The notes: a model not told the origin generated them from the letters alone. Shown: positions 10,681 through 22,174, counted from the first letter of the stretch. The stretch is DNA of 64,000 bases from Trichobilharzia regenti (GCA_944472135.2 OX235263.1:1099517-1163516), one strand, 5' to 3'. Numbers and translations are program-made.

Positions 10681-12140
10681 TTCAAACAATGCACCACAGG
10701 ATTTGAAATATAAAGCTGATGTGTGGATTTATCCCTTTTATGTACTAACAATGTTAGGTTTACATTTCAAGGCGATTGTTTCCGCCAAGTTGATGGTGTT
10801 GCTATGGTCAGTCCGTTAGGGCCCATTTTAGCAGATATTTACATATCGTACATTGAGAATTTGTCGGAGGATTTAATGGAAAATGAGCCGCATTATAAAA
10901 GGTATGCAGATGACCTTGTAATCATCAGTGGTTAGTCTTGTTCAGCCACCTCAATTTTAAATCGAATGAATGAAGTTCAGCATAGCGTATCACTTACATC
11001 TGTAGAAGGGGAAGATAATTGTTCATCTTTCCTAGACATATTGCTTAGTCAACGGCTTGATGGGTCAATAAAAAGATCTATTTATAGAAAGCCTAAACTG
11101 GACAGGACAATGTTTTAATTTCCACAGTTTCTGCCCTATTCGGTACAAAAGAGCCTTAGTGAGTGAGGTGCCTCTTCAGTGGGATCCCACAGATATGCAT
11201 TGAAAACACGCTTGTTTAAGAAGAAGGAATGTCGACACAAACTCTGGTTGATAACAATTATCCAGACAAGTTGATCAAGAGTTGTAAACTAGTCAGAACA
11301 CCAGGACCCATTCTACAACTCGCCACTAAGAAAGACGTTTACATCAAGCCATCCTATATAGGGGATGGGGCTTTATAGCAGTTTGATAACTGGACACAGA
11401 TTGAACACTGCTGTGGTTAAAACGACTTTTTATGCAGCGAATATCATAATAATTGAGAATGTGAAGCCAATATATCCATCCATCTAACCCCTTCGAACAT
11501 GTTAAAAATGATGTCACATTCCATTGTATTTACTAATTCGTTTGTACATGTGGACACACAGAAGTAGGGAGGACTCATCGATCTCTGGCAGTAAGGACCG
11601 GCTTCACAGAATATTTCTGAATGGCTCCAGAAGAAAAAAAATTCGAAGAACCCGGTAATAGTGAGAACAGGACACTTGAATCCTCTATTACGAAACATAT
11701 TATAGAGACAGGACATAAAACTGACGTGAACAGATCTTCTAAGCCTATCTATAAAACGTGTTTAGAGGAAGGCGTATCCTATAGTTTGTGGAAGCCATAG
11801 CTGGCAGTCAGGAAGTTTAAACCATCCTTATGCGATCAAAGCAACAATTCGTCATTACACTAAACCCTCCTTACTTGGTAAATTTTGTTTCGATATCATA
11901 GCAGATGTATTATTACCTCTGCCATTTGGTTTAGTGGTCTTCATTGTTATTTTGACCTTGATCTAATTCTGTTTTTTTTCACTTTTTACCTCTTTATTGT
12001 TTTTATATATATTCCAATGACTAGGACGTGGAGTTTGGTCAAACTGTTCGAAATGTGTTGCGGAAATACATTGCAACACGATTCAGACAAATTATATCTT
12101 CTTATTCCTTTATCTAAGTGTATTAGTTAATAGAAATTTG

Positions 12141-12706
12141 GTCAGCTTTGAAATGAGAAACATCAACTACTTCTGCGCATAAACCATTTCAAAATTCCAG
12201 TGTACAAATTCATCAAGACAAACTTAAAGTAATATGTCCCGTGATAGATTTTTGGAAGCAGTTGTCCTTCATCTGTTTTGATGAGAGATAGTGGATCTGC
12301 ATCATGTTATCTGACACTGAAATCTCATGAAAAATCTCATGACTGCCTTGTAGTGAGTATGAAAATTATTGATTACCTGTTCTACATATACAGTTTTGCT
12401 TGAATGATCTTTGTAGTAAGAACAATGAAACAAGCTTCATCGTGTTGGTTTCCATCTGAATCAATAAGCAATGGCGCATTTTTTATAAATGGCCGATTTT
12501 AGTAGTATAAAACGATCTTAAGTGGTTGAATTTGATTTTCTGAAAAATGTACTAAAGTAGGTCAATTGATGATTTTTTTCTTTTTTTGGTACACTGATGA
12601 GAGAGAATACGATAAAATTTGAATTCTCAGTATTCAATCACTCCGCAGTGTATTCGTTGCGATGGGGCTTACACTGAAACACCCATACACACAGGATAGA
12701 TTTTTC
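12141..12706. other. No gene recognised
   Basis: This is AT-rich sequence after the PLE. I see no coding region, RNA gene or clear repeat in it. Confidence 0.5.
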
Positions 12707-12883
12707 TTAATACAGCTAGATTCCACACCGTATTTCTAGTACAAGTATGGAATATTCAGCATTTAATATCGGTGGCCTAATTTTTCCGGCCGACCACTGA
12801 TGTCAGGTGTGCATCGGAAGGAGATCGAACTCCGGGCTATGTGCATCATTGGCTACCGTGCTAACCGCTGTCCCACTGACGCA
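12707..12883 (-). repeat. SINE family B
   Basis: The complement carries a tRNA-like head (gggacagcggttagcacgg, ggagttcgatctcc), the ggtcggccggaaaa body and the ataccaattcc-type 3' end tccatacttgtactagaaat. Several substitutions show it is an old copy. Confidence 0.7.
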
Positions 12884-14280
12884 CAGATTACAGATACTCC
12901 GAAAAAACTGTTGCAAAAGAGGACATACCATATACAATAATAGAAGAAACTGAATTCACAATCACATCTCATACACCATTATTCCTTGGAGAAAGTTGTA
13001 AACCTTTCCCTCCTAATATTTTCTCTCTCACATCTGATGAAATACACTGATTGCGAAACTCGTGTATAGTGGGCGAAGAGAAATCTGTTGAAAGTGTGGA
13101 TATTAGTTTGTGTGAAATACAACAACTGATGAAAGTGACCAGATGAAAATGTGCTTGGAGTTTGTGATGGATTTATCATCTGTGATGGAAGTTTCTGCAG
13201 TGTTGACTTAGATCCGTCCTACATTAAAGGGGTCAGGATTCCCCTTTGAAGTTTATATGTATAACGATATAGGGTTTGATCATCGGTGAATGTGTGCAAT
13301 CGTCATCTCAATGAGGAGCGACGCTGTCAGTAACATTGAGGTAATGCTTCTAGCGTTCGGTAGAAATGATATATTAAGCGACGAGGTTTTGAAACCAGTG
13401 ATCTGCTATGGGTGGGTTGTCGGAACTGTAAGAAACAGCTGTTGGTGACTAAAAGTTTTCCCTGACCTGCATTGTTTTTATTCACTCTTCTCAGAACCTC
13501 CATCACTGAAGCGTTCGGTCAGTTTTAAGCAGTTTGTCCACTAACCAGTCATACACTTCAATACTTCAGTTTTGCGTATAAATGATTCTTGGATTCCTCA
13601 AATAATGTGGAAGTGTCGCCTCGTGGTAAATAACACCTTAACTCTGATTCACAGTTATATATTAGAGAGAATTTCAGCCCTTTTATTTCCAAAATATCTT
13701 TCCCCTCTTACAGAATATACCCGTGAGGCGATCATCTGAAGTATATCATTTGTCGTCGTGCTGCTTCTATATATGAGGTGAGAACAATTTCTGTACACTT
13801 TTTCTTCCATTACTTCAAAAATTACATGGCGTTTAGTGGAGAAATAATTGAAAATACACTCGAGTTCATGTAATGATTGTTTAATATAAGTGCACAATTA
13901 AAGCAATGAGAACTACAGAAGAGGTTAAGCAGTATTTTGATGAATAAGGAAATTCTGTTCGTTCATCTGAGTCACCAGATTGCTTTTGCGTCAAGACTAC
14001 CTGACGTCGTGTAAGCGACTGAGTGGAAAAGAGAAATTTCTAGAAGGCGAATATGTTTCTGGCGATGAGGGCTACCTAGAATGCGAGTGACTGTCCACCT
14101 GCCTACCAAACTGGCCAGCTAGTTAGCTAGCTAGCTATCTGGATAGTACCACCTCGAACGGAATGAAATGTCCATTCGGGTGAATTTCACTTCAGAGTGT
14201 TGAACCCACTTTCAACACAACTCATCATAATCTTCAAAATTGTCATTTCTCTGACTACCTTCACTTTGGAGACGGCAGAA
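12884..14280. other. No gene recognised
   Basis: No supported coding region. A GCTA-rich run (gctagttagctagctagcta, near 14118) lies just outside the left end of palindrome B. Short minus-strand open frames at 12979-13179 and 13655-13897 have no recognisable domain. Confidence 0.45.
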
Positions 14281-15212
14281 TGCCATTGAAATTCAGCTTG
14301 TAAGTCAAACACCGTAAGGCAGAATGTGGTACAGAAGGAAATCTCATAGATCAGAGGATTACTGAGAATAAAGATCGCCTCGACAGTTGTAGGAGCTGGG
14401 GAGTAGGAATTCAATATCGAATAAAAGCAAATATTCCAGTACAGATAGATTGAACAACACAACTGACTATGTATGGTGTAGCGGAAACATCGGATGTATT
14501 CAGAAATCATTCAACACACAAACACATGTCATTCGGTTACGATGACAAATACACATATATTCAGCCTCCAAATCATGTTCGCCAAACTGCTATCACAGAC
14601 AAGTGGTCACGGAAATCCGTGTCACTCTTACGAACCTACGACTAACAACTCACAAAGTCAACTGGAACAACAAATGATTCAGATGATCGAATGATCGGGA
14701 GGCGGAAGCAGCACACATCGAAATTTCCCCCTATCCACCCTGATTCAAGTGGAATACAGTCTACATGAATTTGAGTCAATTCACAGTACATCTCACAAAA
14801 TGATGGTAAGCAGCGGAAGCAGCACCAACGGAAATTAAGTCGTCTTAATCCCCGTGATGTCGATTGTGCGAGGACGCGACAAGGTGTACTGTAACAGTGA
14901 CACCATCAGAAATAATCTGTGACAAACACAAGCGGAAGGCGAGCGACAGGTAAAAACAGATATTGAGAAGTAGAGCGAGGATGCAAGAAGTATATTTCAC
15001 AAATAATCATGAAGTCGCTGTGTAAACGAACCAAAACTCCACCACTCTCTCGGTTAATTCGTCGATAATTCCACCAGATTGATAATCAGAGTAAGTGGAG
15101 ACCGCGACAGAGACAATAATCATCATAGTGAGAGCGACAGGCAGTAGAAGCATCAGGAGAAGAAGCGAATGAAGAGCAGGAGGCGGAGGTGGAGAAGACG
15201 TCTTGTCTCACG

Positions 15213-15791
15213 TTACTTGTCTCTGCAATGACCACTGAAACACTGCTTGCTACAACAATCCTCATCACGCTGACATGGAGATTTCGATTCAAGACATCCT
15301 TTGACACACTCACCGACAATCGGGTGGAACAGCTTGCACACGTGGGTGGACAACACTGTTTCGATCGGCTCGGAACACAGAAGCTTCCGAGTGTGACACA
15401 CGCCTCGCCATCACCTGAGATGAACACACAGATAGAGACGAAGTGAGAGATAGTGAGGATGAGATGACACTGATTCACAGTGAATTCGTCATTGTCAACA
15501 CACATGTCACACATTCCATACACACATGTGACACATGTGATATGCATTAGAAAACATACAAACAATGAGAGATTCAATCAAATATTGTCGATCATCGCCT
15601 CACATCATGATCACCATTATCATCATCAACATCGCCATCCCCGTGGCTACCAGCATCACTCATCCTCACCCAAACAAACATCCTCCCAAAAACTCATACA
15701 CACTCAGTCAGTCAGTCACTCACTCACCATGAACAACACCACTGTAGACTGAAATGAGAGCGAGAAGGCTCAACACCATGGAGGCTTTCAT
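15213..15791 (-). pseudogene. Cysteine-rich secreted peptide, copy 3, frameshifted
   Basis: Exon 1 runs 15791-15728 (21 codons plus one base, identical to copy 4, a hydrophobic signal peptide starting MKASMVLSLLALI). The donor gtgagtg follows, the intron is about 313 bp, and the acceptor AG is at 15416-15415. Exon 2 runs 15414-15213. Exon 2 is 202 bp instead of 203: a run of four C in copy 4 (20519-20524 region) is three C here, just after the first CC pair. The frame therefore shifts before the fifth cysteine, and translation would continue to about 15086 without the second knot. The downstream part still encodes the normal second module in the original frame, with its cysteines intact, which suggests a recent lesion or a homopolymer sequencing error. 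Head to head with copy 4. Confidence 0.8.
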
Positions 15792-15862
15792 CTTCTTCTT
15801 TCTTCTTCCACGTCGGCTGAGAGATTCTTACACCACTCACTCTCACACAACCACCACACTCG

Positions 15863-15870
15863 CTTTTATA
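15863..15870 (-). promoter_or_regulatory. TATA box of copy 3
   Basis: The complement reads tataaaag in the context gcaggtataaaagcgag, starting 79 bases upstream of the ATG, exactly as in copy 4. Upstream on the same strand is tgacgtgac, partly matching a CRE/ATF site, about 40-50 bases before the TATA box. Unlike copy 4, no insertion separates it from the sequence further upstream. Confidence 0.7.
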
Positions 15871-16870
15871 CCTGCGTGTGTTTAGCTGAATGTGAGTGGG
15901 TTCGTGCTATGCGTGACGTGACTGGTCCGATGTTTTCTCAGTCTCTGGGGAAGTGAGTGGGTGTCTGATTAACTGTATCACTTTATCACTGACTAATTCA
16001 CTGACCCACTGACTGATTCCTGACAATTTGTTCTCTTCTGCAGTCAGTCAGTCAGTCAGTTAGTCAGTCCGTCAGGCGGTAAGGCAGTCAGATTCAATAT
16101 CCTGTCACATCATTTTGAATCACAAACACACAGCGTCCACACCGAACGTGTTTGTTTGACTCTTCGATTTCTAATCACTCATCTAGATTTTACATACACG
16201 CGAATGGCGTCTGATGATATTTCGTGTCATTTAGTGAAGGTTGTAGATTACTTGATGTATGTTGTGCTCTTTTGGACTTCTCGGAATTATGTCAATTGTG
16301 GTTGTGGTTTTGTAATTATTCCAGCCAACTGAAAGTGATGTATTTACTTGAATTGTGATTACTCGCTAGCTATCAAGCTATCAATCTGGATGGTTGAGAC
16401 CATACATGCCTCAATATTCTCGTATCTTTTCATACAAAATCCACACTGTCCGTCCACGCCCTATCTGACTCTTACTTATCAATGTTCAACCGAGGAGCTA
16501 ATCGTAATTCACACGCCGTTAGCAGCCAGACTGACTTATTTGAGGTGGGTGAAAGTGCATATTCCAGTGATAGGTTCAGTTGAACAGCCTCTCAATAGCT
16601 TTGTGATTTTGAGTCTACAAACCTTACACAGCTAATTTTGTGTTTAATCCTCGACTACTGATCAATGACAAGTAATAGAAGCCTGTGTATTGCTTAGATT
16701 TGCACAGGTCCTGTTTGTAAAATACTTCACCTTCAATTAATTGTATCTCGTTTGATATTTCTGGCATGATAATGCGTCTGTGGTGACTCACATTCCGTGA
16801 AAGAACCCTGTATATGCTTGATGTAAGTGATTGGTAGACACTCATGCATCACTTGGGGATTATCCAGTTA

Positions 16871-18299
16871 TACACTTCTGCCTTCTTGTGTATGATTTTG
16901 ACTTAACAATTGATGTGGATGCTTTATTAACAAATTGAGAATTGTTACAAACAGTTGTCATTTTATGTGATTCCACTTCATGAAAAAACAACACTTCCTA
17001 TTGCCCAATTTGTATTCCATAATTAAAAAGTGTGTGAAACTTAGTGTTTCAACCGGGTGTGGGTGATTTACACTTGAGTGTGTGAATTTCCGGCGGATAT
17101 ATATGTTTTAGCTGTGGGAAGTTTCCTAAGTACTCTCCCAGCGGACAGATTTTATCTGTGAGATGTTGAGAAACTTTCTGGGAACTTATCTTTGAGAGTA
17201 TATTGTTAATAGAACCGGGTGATTGTTATTAGACGTAATTGTGACAACTTGGTAGATATCTGAGAGCGCTTTCATCGGACAACTCCGGCTAAATACTGTT
17301 GTAAATGTTGGAATAAATCATGTTGTTGCTTAATTATTCAATTGTTTATTTATCTCACATATTTGTTGGCCAGGAGAGTCGCTGAAGCAAATTGACGATT
17401 ACAGACAAACGTGATGAGCGTTTCGGTGAGCAAGAAATTGTCCACATCCTCAGTGGAAATTAAGATGAATGTCATTCATTGCGAAAACCGTTTCAACATA
17501 GGCTGCATGTATGACAGTGAGACGTGGACGGAATGTTAATATTGGTGAAGTTTTAATAACCTGATGTGGATGTCAATGTGTTGAGTGTTAGTGTCTATGT
17601 CGCTTTTAAACTTTTTGAAAGACTCAAGATTACGCACGTGAAATTAGTCAAATTTCGATGCCGCCGTAGGACACTTTCACATGCACTGATTCCTTGACAT
17701 TGTGATCTGCACTTTCGATACGTCATTTTACCCCCATGAAAAGTAATTTTTCTTCATGTCAACTGACAGGACACTTCGTGGAATAAGTCCATTCACCAAT
17801 AAACCACTAGTCATATTTTGAAATATTATTACTATTCCGTTTGGTTCCGAGTGGAACATATGTCTCCAAAATGTCATGTTTACATTCTGCTCATCTATGT
17901 AATGCTGTCAAGTTGGCCACATGATTTACAATCTTCTCTCATCTCTTTTTGGTAACGCGATGTTCTCCATTTCACGCTCGCATCCTCGATCTTCCATTCC
18001 GGTTTTCACTGTCAGATTTGCCTGTCCCGAGATGTGATTTGATGGTCTCCTCAGCGTGTGTCCGATCCGTCTTCACTTCCTTCTGCATATTTCTCGGTTG
18101 AGAAGCAAGTTGTTGGTTGGTTCGTCCCAGAGATTGTTGTTGCTGGTTGATTTTGTCCGTCCAATTCATCGATGACATGGAGGCAGTGAAGTGTGTGGCT
18201 ATTGATTGGAGTCGGTTTTTATCTGTTGGAAATGCTCGTCGTGATTCGGGCGCCAATTTCTTAATACATTGTCATTAATGAATAGCGCTACAGCATACA
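16871..18299. other. Palindrome B spacer, no gene recognised
   Basis: The centre holds no supported gene. A minus-strand open frame at 17972-18256 is glutamine-, serine- and arginine-rich (for example KINQQQQSLGRTNQQLASQ) but has no recognisable domain. The stretch 17030-17360 ends in an aataaa-containing AT-rich segment and looks loosely like an LTR, without a partner or duplication to support that. Confidence 0.4.
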
Positions 18300-18932
18300 C
18301 AGGAAGCTTGAAGTCTTTATAGATACAATCCTCGAGTGATGGTCGAGTATCAGGGAGTCAATCACATCGAGCATATACAGTGTTTGTTCACGCCATGTGA
18401 GTCAACACAGACTTATTATGATGTCAGTAATACACGGGCTTCTATTACTTGTCAGTGATCAGTAGTGGAAGATTCAACACAACATTAGTTGGGAATGGTT
18501 TTTGGACTCGAAATCAGGAAGCTCGTGTGAAGCTGTCCGACCGAAGCTGTCACTGGAATATGCACATTCACCCACCTCCAACAAGACAGCCTGACTGGTA
18601 ACGGAGTGTGCATTACGATTAGCTCCTCGGTTGAACATTAATAAGTGAGAGTCAGATAGGGCGTGGACGGACAGTGTGGATTTTGTATGAAAACATACGA
18701 GAACAGTGAGACCAGTATTGTCTCAGCCAGCTATCCAGCCAGCCAGGCAGGCAAGAAGCCAGGCAGCTAGCTTGCCGGCTTGTTAGCTAGTTCCAAAATT
18801 AGGTCACATGAGAAACCGTCGTTCATAGAAAAACATCATTTTCACAAGGCTGGAATAATTCCAAAGCCACAAGCACAATTCACAAATTTTTGAGAAGGCC
18901 GTCAAAACTGCACATCATTCAAAAGATGTCAA

Positions 18933-19112
18933 TGTGAGTCGCTGGCACAGTGGTTAGGACTCTCGCCAAACATGCACATGGTCCGTGGTTCGACCCCAAC
19001 CCCGCCGACGCACAACTGACATCAATGCTTGTCATGCGAAATTCGGGCTTCCGATTTCACACGCTGAAAATTTCATACTTGTACCAAAAATACGATGAGG
19101 AATCAAGCTGTA
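18933..19112 (+). repeat. SINE family B in palindrome B right arm
   Basis: The head gcacagtggttaggactctc and box B-like tggttcgacccc are followed by gcgaaattcgggcttccg and the 3' end gaaaatttcatacttgtacc, then ggaatcaagctgtaatcc. It is absent from the corresponding place of the left arm, so it arrived after the arms separated. Confidence 0.75.
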
Positions 19113-19446
19113 ATCCAACAAAAACACCAAGTAATCCACAACCTACACTAAATGACACGAAATATCATCAGGATCCATTCGCGTGTATGTAAAATCTAGA
19201 TGAGTGATTAGAAATCGAAGAGTCAAACAAACACGTTCGGTGTAGTCGCTGTGTGTTTGTGATTCAAAATGATGTGACAGGATATTGAATCTGACTGCCT
19301 TACCGCCTGACGGACTGACTAACTGACTGACTGACTGACTGCAGAAGAGAACAAATTGTCAGGAATCAGTCAGTGGGTCAGTGAATTAGTCAGTGATAAA
19401 GTGATACAGTTAATCAGACACCCACTCACTTCCACAGAGACTGAGA

Positions 19447-19921
19447 AGCTACAAAGACTGAGATGGTTAGGACATGTGTTACGTATGCCAAGTCATCGCC
19501 TCCCTCGACGAGCGATGTTAGCGGATATAGAGTCAGGCTGGAAAAAAGCTAACGGCGGTCAAACAAAAACTTGGCACCAGTCAATGAAATCCACAACAGT
19601 TGGTCTAAGCCACGTAGAAAGGTGTAGACTTCCAGGCTGGGGTCCTCGGGACGGTAAAAATCTATGATTGGAAACAATTAGTGACATGGCTCAAAATCGT
19701 TCTCATTGGCGCAGTTGCATCCACTCCTTGTGACTTATGATATCCAATGAAACTGTTTTGTTTTTCTTTATTACTCCTTTGTCTCGCACATCGGCTCACT
19801 GTTTATATTAGGCTTTTCTTGTACTTCCTTCACTTGCTTCGCGTGCTACACGGAGTGTGGCGACTTGAACTTCCGCACATTTGTGCAAAGTTGTATGTCG
19901 AAAACAGACAGACAGACAGAC
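19447..19921 (+). mobile_element. 5'-truncated non-LTR retrotransposon upstream of copy 4
   Basis: The insertion is absent from the left arm, where cagagactgagaaaacatcg is continuous. It is bracketed by a 9-bp duplication, agactgaga, at 19438-19446 and 19922-19930. It encodes the C-terminal end of a non-LTR reverse transcriptase ORF (LQRLRWLGHVLRM, then LPRRAM, then GLSHVERCRLPGWGPRDG), continues past a stop into about 240 bp of 3' end, and finishes in an ACAG repeat. The terminal protein motif is typical of RTE/CR1-type elements in trematodes. It lies about 75 bp upstream of the TATA box of copy 4. Confidence 0.85.
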
Positions 19922-19995
19922 AGACTGAGAAAACATCGGACCAGTCACGTCACGCATAGCACGAACCCACTCACATTCAGCTAAACACACGCAGG

Positions 19996-20003
19996 TATAA
20001 AAG
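19996..20003 (+). promoter_or_regulatory. TATA box of copy 4
   Basis: The element tataaaag in gcaggtataaaagcgag lies 79 bases before the ATG, giving a 5' UTR of about 50 bases if transcription starts some 30 bases downstream. The CRE/ATF-like gtcacgtca (complement tgacgtgac) lies upstream at about 19945-19955. The spacing is identical to copy 3. Confidence 0.7.
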
Positions 20004-20074
20004 CGAGTGTGGTGGTTGTGTGAGAGTGAGTGGTGTAAGAATCTCTCAGCCGACGTGGAAGAAGAAAGAAGAAG

Positions 20075-20654
20075 ATGAAAGCCTCCATGGTGTTGAGCCT
20101 TCTCGCTCTCATTTCAGTCTACAGTGGTGTTGTTCATGGTGAGTGAGTGACTGACTGACTGAGTGTGTATGAGTTTTTGGGAGGATGTTTGTTTGGATGA
20201 GGATGAGTGATGCTGGTAGCCACGGGGATGGCGATGTTGATGATGATAATGGTGATCCTGATGTGAGGCGATGATCGACAATATTTGATTGAATCTCTCA
20301 TTGTTTGTATGTTTTGTAATGCATATCACATGTGTCACATGTGTGTATGGAATGTGTGACATGTGTGTTGACAATGACGAATTCACTGTGAATCAGTGTC
20401 ATCTCATCCTCACTATCTCTCACTTCGTCTCTATCTGTGTGTTCATCTCAGGTGATGGCGAGGCGTGTGTCACACTCGGAAGCTTCTGTGTTCCGAGCCG
20501 ATCGAAACAGTGTTGTCCACCCCACGTGTGCAAGCTGTTCCACCCGATTGTCGGTGAGTGTGTCAAAGGATGTCTTGAATCGAAATCTCCATGTCAGCGT
20601 GATGAGGATTGTTGTAGCAAGCAGTGTTTCAGTGGTCATTGCAGAGACAAGTAA
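20075..20654 (+). CDS. Cysteine-rich secreted double-knot peptide, copy 4 (intact, two exons)
   Basis: Exon 1 is 20075-20138, the intron 20139-20451 (gtgagtg ... tctcag) and exon 2 20452-20654, in phase 1 and ending in TAA. This gives 88 residues. Residues 1-22 form a signal peptide (MKASMVLSLLALI, then SVYSGVVHG). The mature part of about 66 residues has 12 cysteines spaced C-x6-C-x7-CC-x4-C-x9-C-x3-C-x6-C-x5-CC-x3-C-x4-C. Each half is a C-C-CC-C-C set as in inhibitor cystine knots, and the second half (about EDCCSKQC to GHC) is the best conserved between gene copies. The start is fixed by the TATA box 79 bases upstream and by its identity with copy 3. Secretion and a disulfide-stabilised fold are inferred; the target is unknown. 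I recall a toxin-like cysteine-rich schistosome family called KK7 but cannot test whether this belongs to it. Confidence 0.88.
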
Positions 20655-21585
20655 CGTGAGACAAGACGTCTTCCCCACCTCCGCCTCCTGCTCTTCATTC
20701 GCTTCTTCTCCTGATGCTTCTACTACCTGTCGCTCTCACTGTGATGATTATTGTCTCTGTCGCGGTCTCCACGTACTCTGATTATCAATCTGGTGGAATT
20801 ATCGACGAATTAACCGAGAGAGTGGTGGAGTTTTGGTTCGTTTACACAGCGATTTCATGATTATTTGTGAAATATACTTCTTGCATCCTCGCTCTACTTC
20901 TCAATATCTGTTTTTACCTGTCGCTCGCCTTCCGCTTGTGTTTGTCACAGATTATTTCTGATGGTGTCACTGTTACAGTACACCTTGTCGCGTCCTCGCA
21001 CAATCGACATCACGGGGATTAAGACGACTTAATTTCCGTTGGTGCTGCTTCCGCTGCTTACCATCATTTTGTGAGATGTACTGTGAATTGACTCAAATTC
21101 ATGTAGACTGTATTCCACTTGAATCAGGGTGGATAGGGGGAAATTTCGATGTGTGCTGCTTCCGCCTCCCGATCATTCGATCGTCTGAATCATTTGTTGT
21201 TCCAGTTGACTTTGTGAGTTGTTAGTCGTAGGTTCGTAAGAGTGACACGGATTTCCGTGACCACTTGTCTGTGATAGCAGTTTGGCGAACATGATTGGAG
21301 GCTGAATATATGTGTATTTGTCATCGTAACCGAATGACATGTGTTTGTGTGTTGAATGATTTCTGAATACATCCGATGTTTCCGCTACACCATACATAGT
21401 CAGTTGTGTTGTTCAATCTATCTGTGCTGGAATATTTGCCTTTATTTGATGTTTAATTGCTACTCCCCAGTTCCTACAACTGTCGAGGCGATCTTTATTC
21501 CCAGTAATCCTCTGAGCTATGAGATTTATATCTGTACCACATTCTGCCTTACGGTGTTTGACTTACAAGCTGAATTTCAATGGCA

Positions 21586-22174
21586 GTCAGTTATAACTCC
21601 ATTATGGATAAGAATTTATTTAGATTTTTCACACATTGTTGTACATTCACATTAACTGGTGACTTTTCTAGCACAGACTATTGCTCGTAATCATATCAAT
21701 TAACTCACACAACTGTTGTGAGTTCAATCGGTATATCGCTTATCGCGAAACCCAAACATTCTCTTCAATTCGCGAAAAAAGGATGATCTACCATGATATA
21801 TTAGGATTGGAATCAATGACCGTAGAGATGTGATGAATGTATTGATAGTTTCTGTGTGTATTTGTCGTCAACGATCAGCATAACGCCTGTACACTCACTC
21901 GAGTATACTCATCGACTGAAAACGAAAGCCTCAATCAACTGGGAGTCGTGAGTGCAGATGTCCTCAATCGCAGTAGGTCTATTTCAGTTTGGATCGTGCT
22001 GTTTTCAAAGGGACGATAAGACTTCTGGGATACGGCTGATGGCCAGCACCTATGGATAGCGCACTATTCATACTTATACACCTAATCTGTAATTTCACTT
22101 TAATTCACCTGGCTTGACCTGACTTCACTTGACTTACTCTTAACATCACCATCATCATCATCATCATCATTATT
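21586..22174. other. No gene recognised
   Basis: Non-coding sequence outside palindrome B. It ends in a CAT repeat (about 22142-22170). Confidence 0.5.

Larger units (their letters stand above)
9756..12140 (+). pseudogene. Degenerate Penelope-like element (RT plus endonuclease), interrupted
   Basis: Read in order, 9774-9989 has the N-terminal PLE motif TKPDKGSGVV; 10215-10462 has the following segment with FDVNSLLTKV; 10723-10935 has the RT core with DGVAMVSPLGPILADIYI and the catalytic RYADD box; 10936-11100 has the FLDILLSQRLDGSI / SIYRKP segment; and about 11380-11860 has an endonuclease C-terminal relic. Two later insertions split it: SINE B at 10023-10207 and an AT-rich repeat at 10461-10680. 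Stops and frameshifts are many. The RT box is RYADD, whereas the elements at 41429 and 35315 have YVDD, so this is another PLE lineage. Confidence 0.75.
14281..16870 (-). repeat. Palindrome B, left arm
   Basis: Base 14281 pairs with the complement of 21585. Homology is very high around the gene (about 14700-16260 against 19130-21170) and falls off inward: 16380-16690 against 18480-18720 shows frequent substitutions, and 16690-16870 against about 18300-18430 is recognisable only in blocks with a gap near 80 bp. The arm holds copy 3 of the cysteine-rich gene, its promoter and a run of AGTC repeats. Confidence 0.85.
18300..21585 (+). repeat. Palindrome B, right arm
   Basis: This is the reverse complement of the left arm. 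It is longer because it gained a SINE B (18933-19112) and a retrotransposon fragment (19447-19921) that the left arm lacks. It carries the intact copy 4 gene. Identity is highest from about 19130 to 21200, excluding the insertion. Confidence 0.85.

Noticed and set aside
15480..15752. The 90-residue His/Ser-rich open frame opposite copy 3 (and 20114-20386 opposite copy 4).
   Set aside because: It is antisense to the intron and exon 1 of the cysteine-rich genes and its sequence is simple-repeat-like.
17972..18256. Gln/Ser/Arg-rich 94-residue frame in the palindrome B spacer.
   Set aside because: No recognisable domain, no splice or promoter support and no second copy; kept only as a note in the spacer entry.
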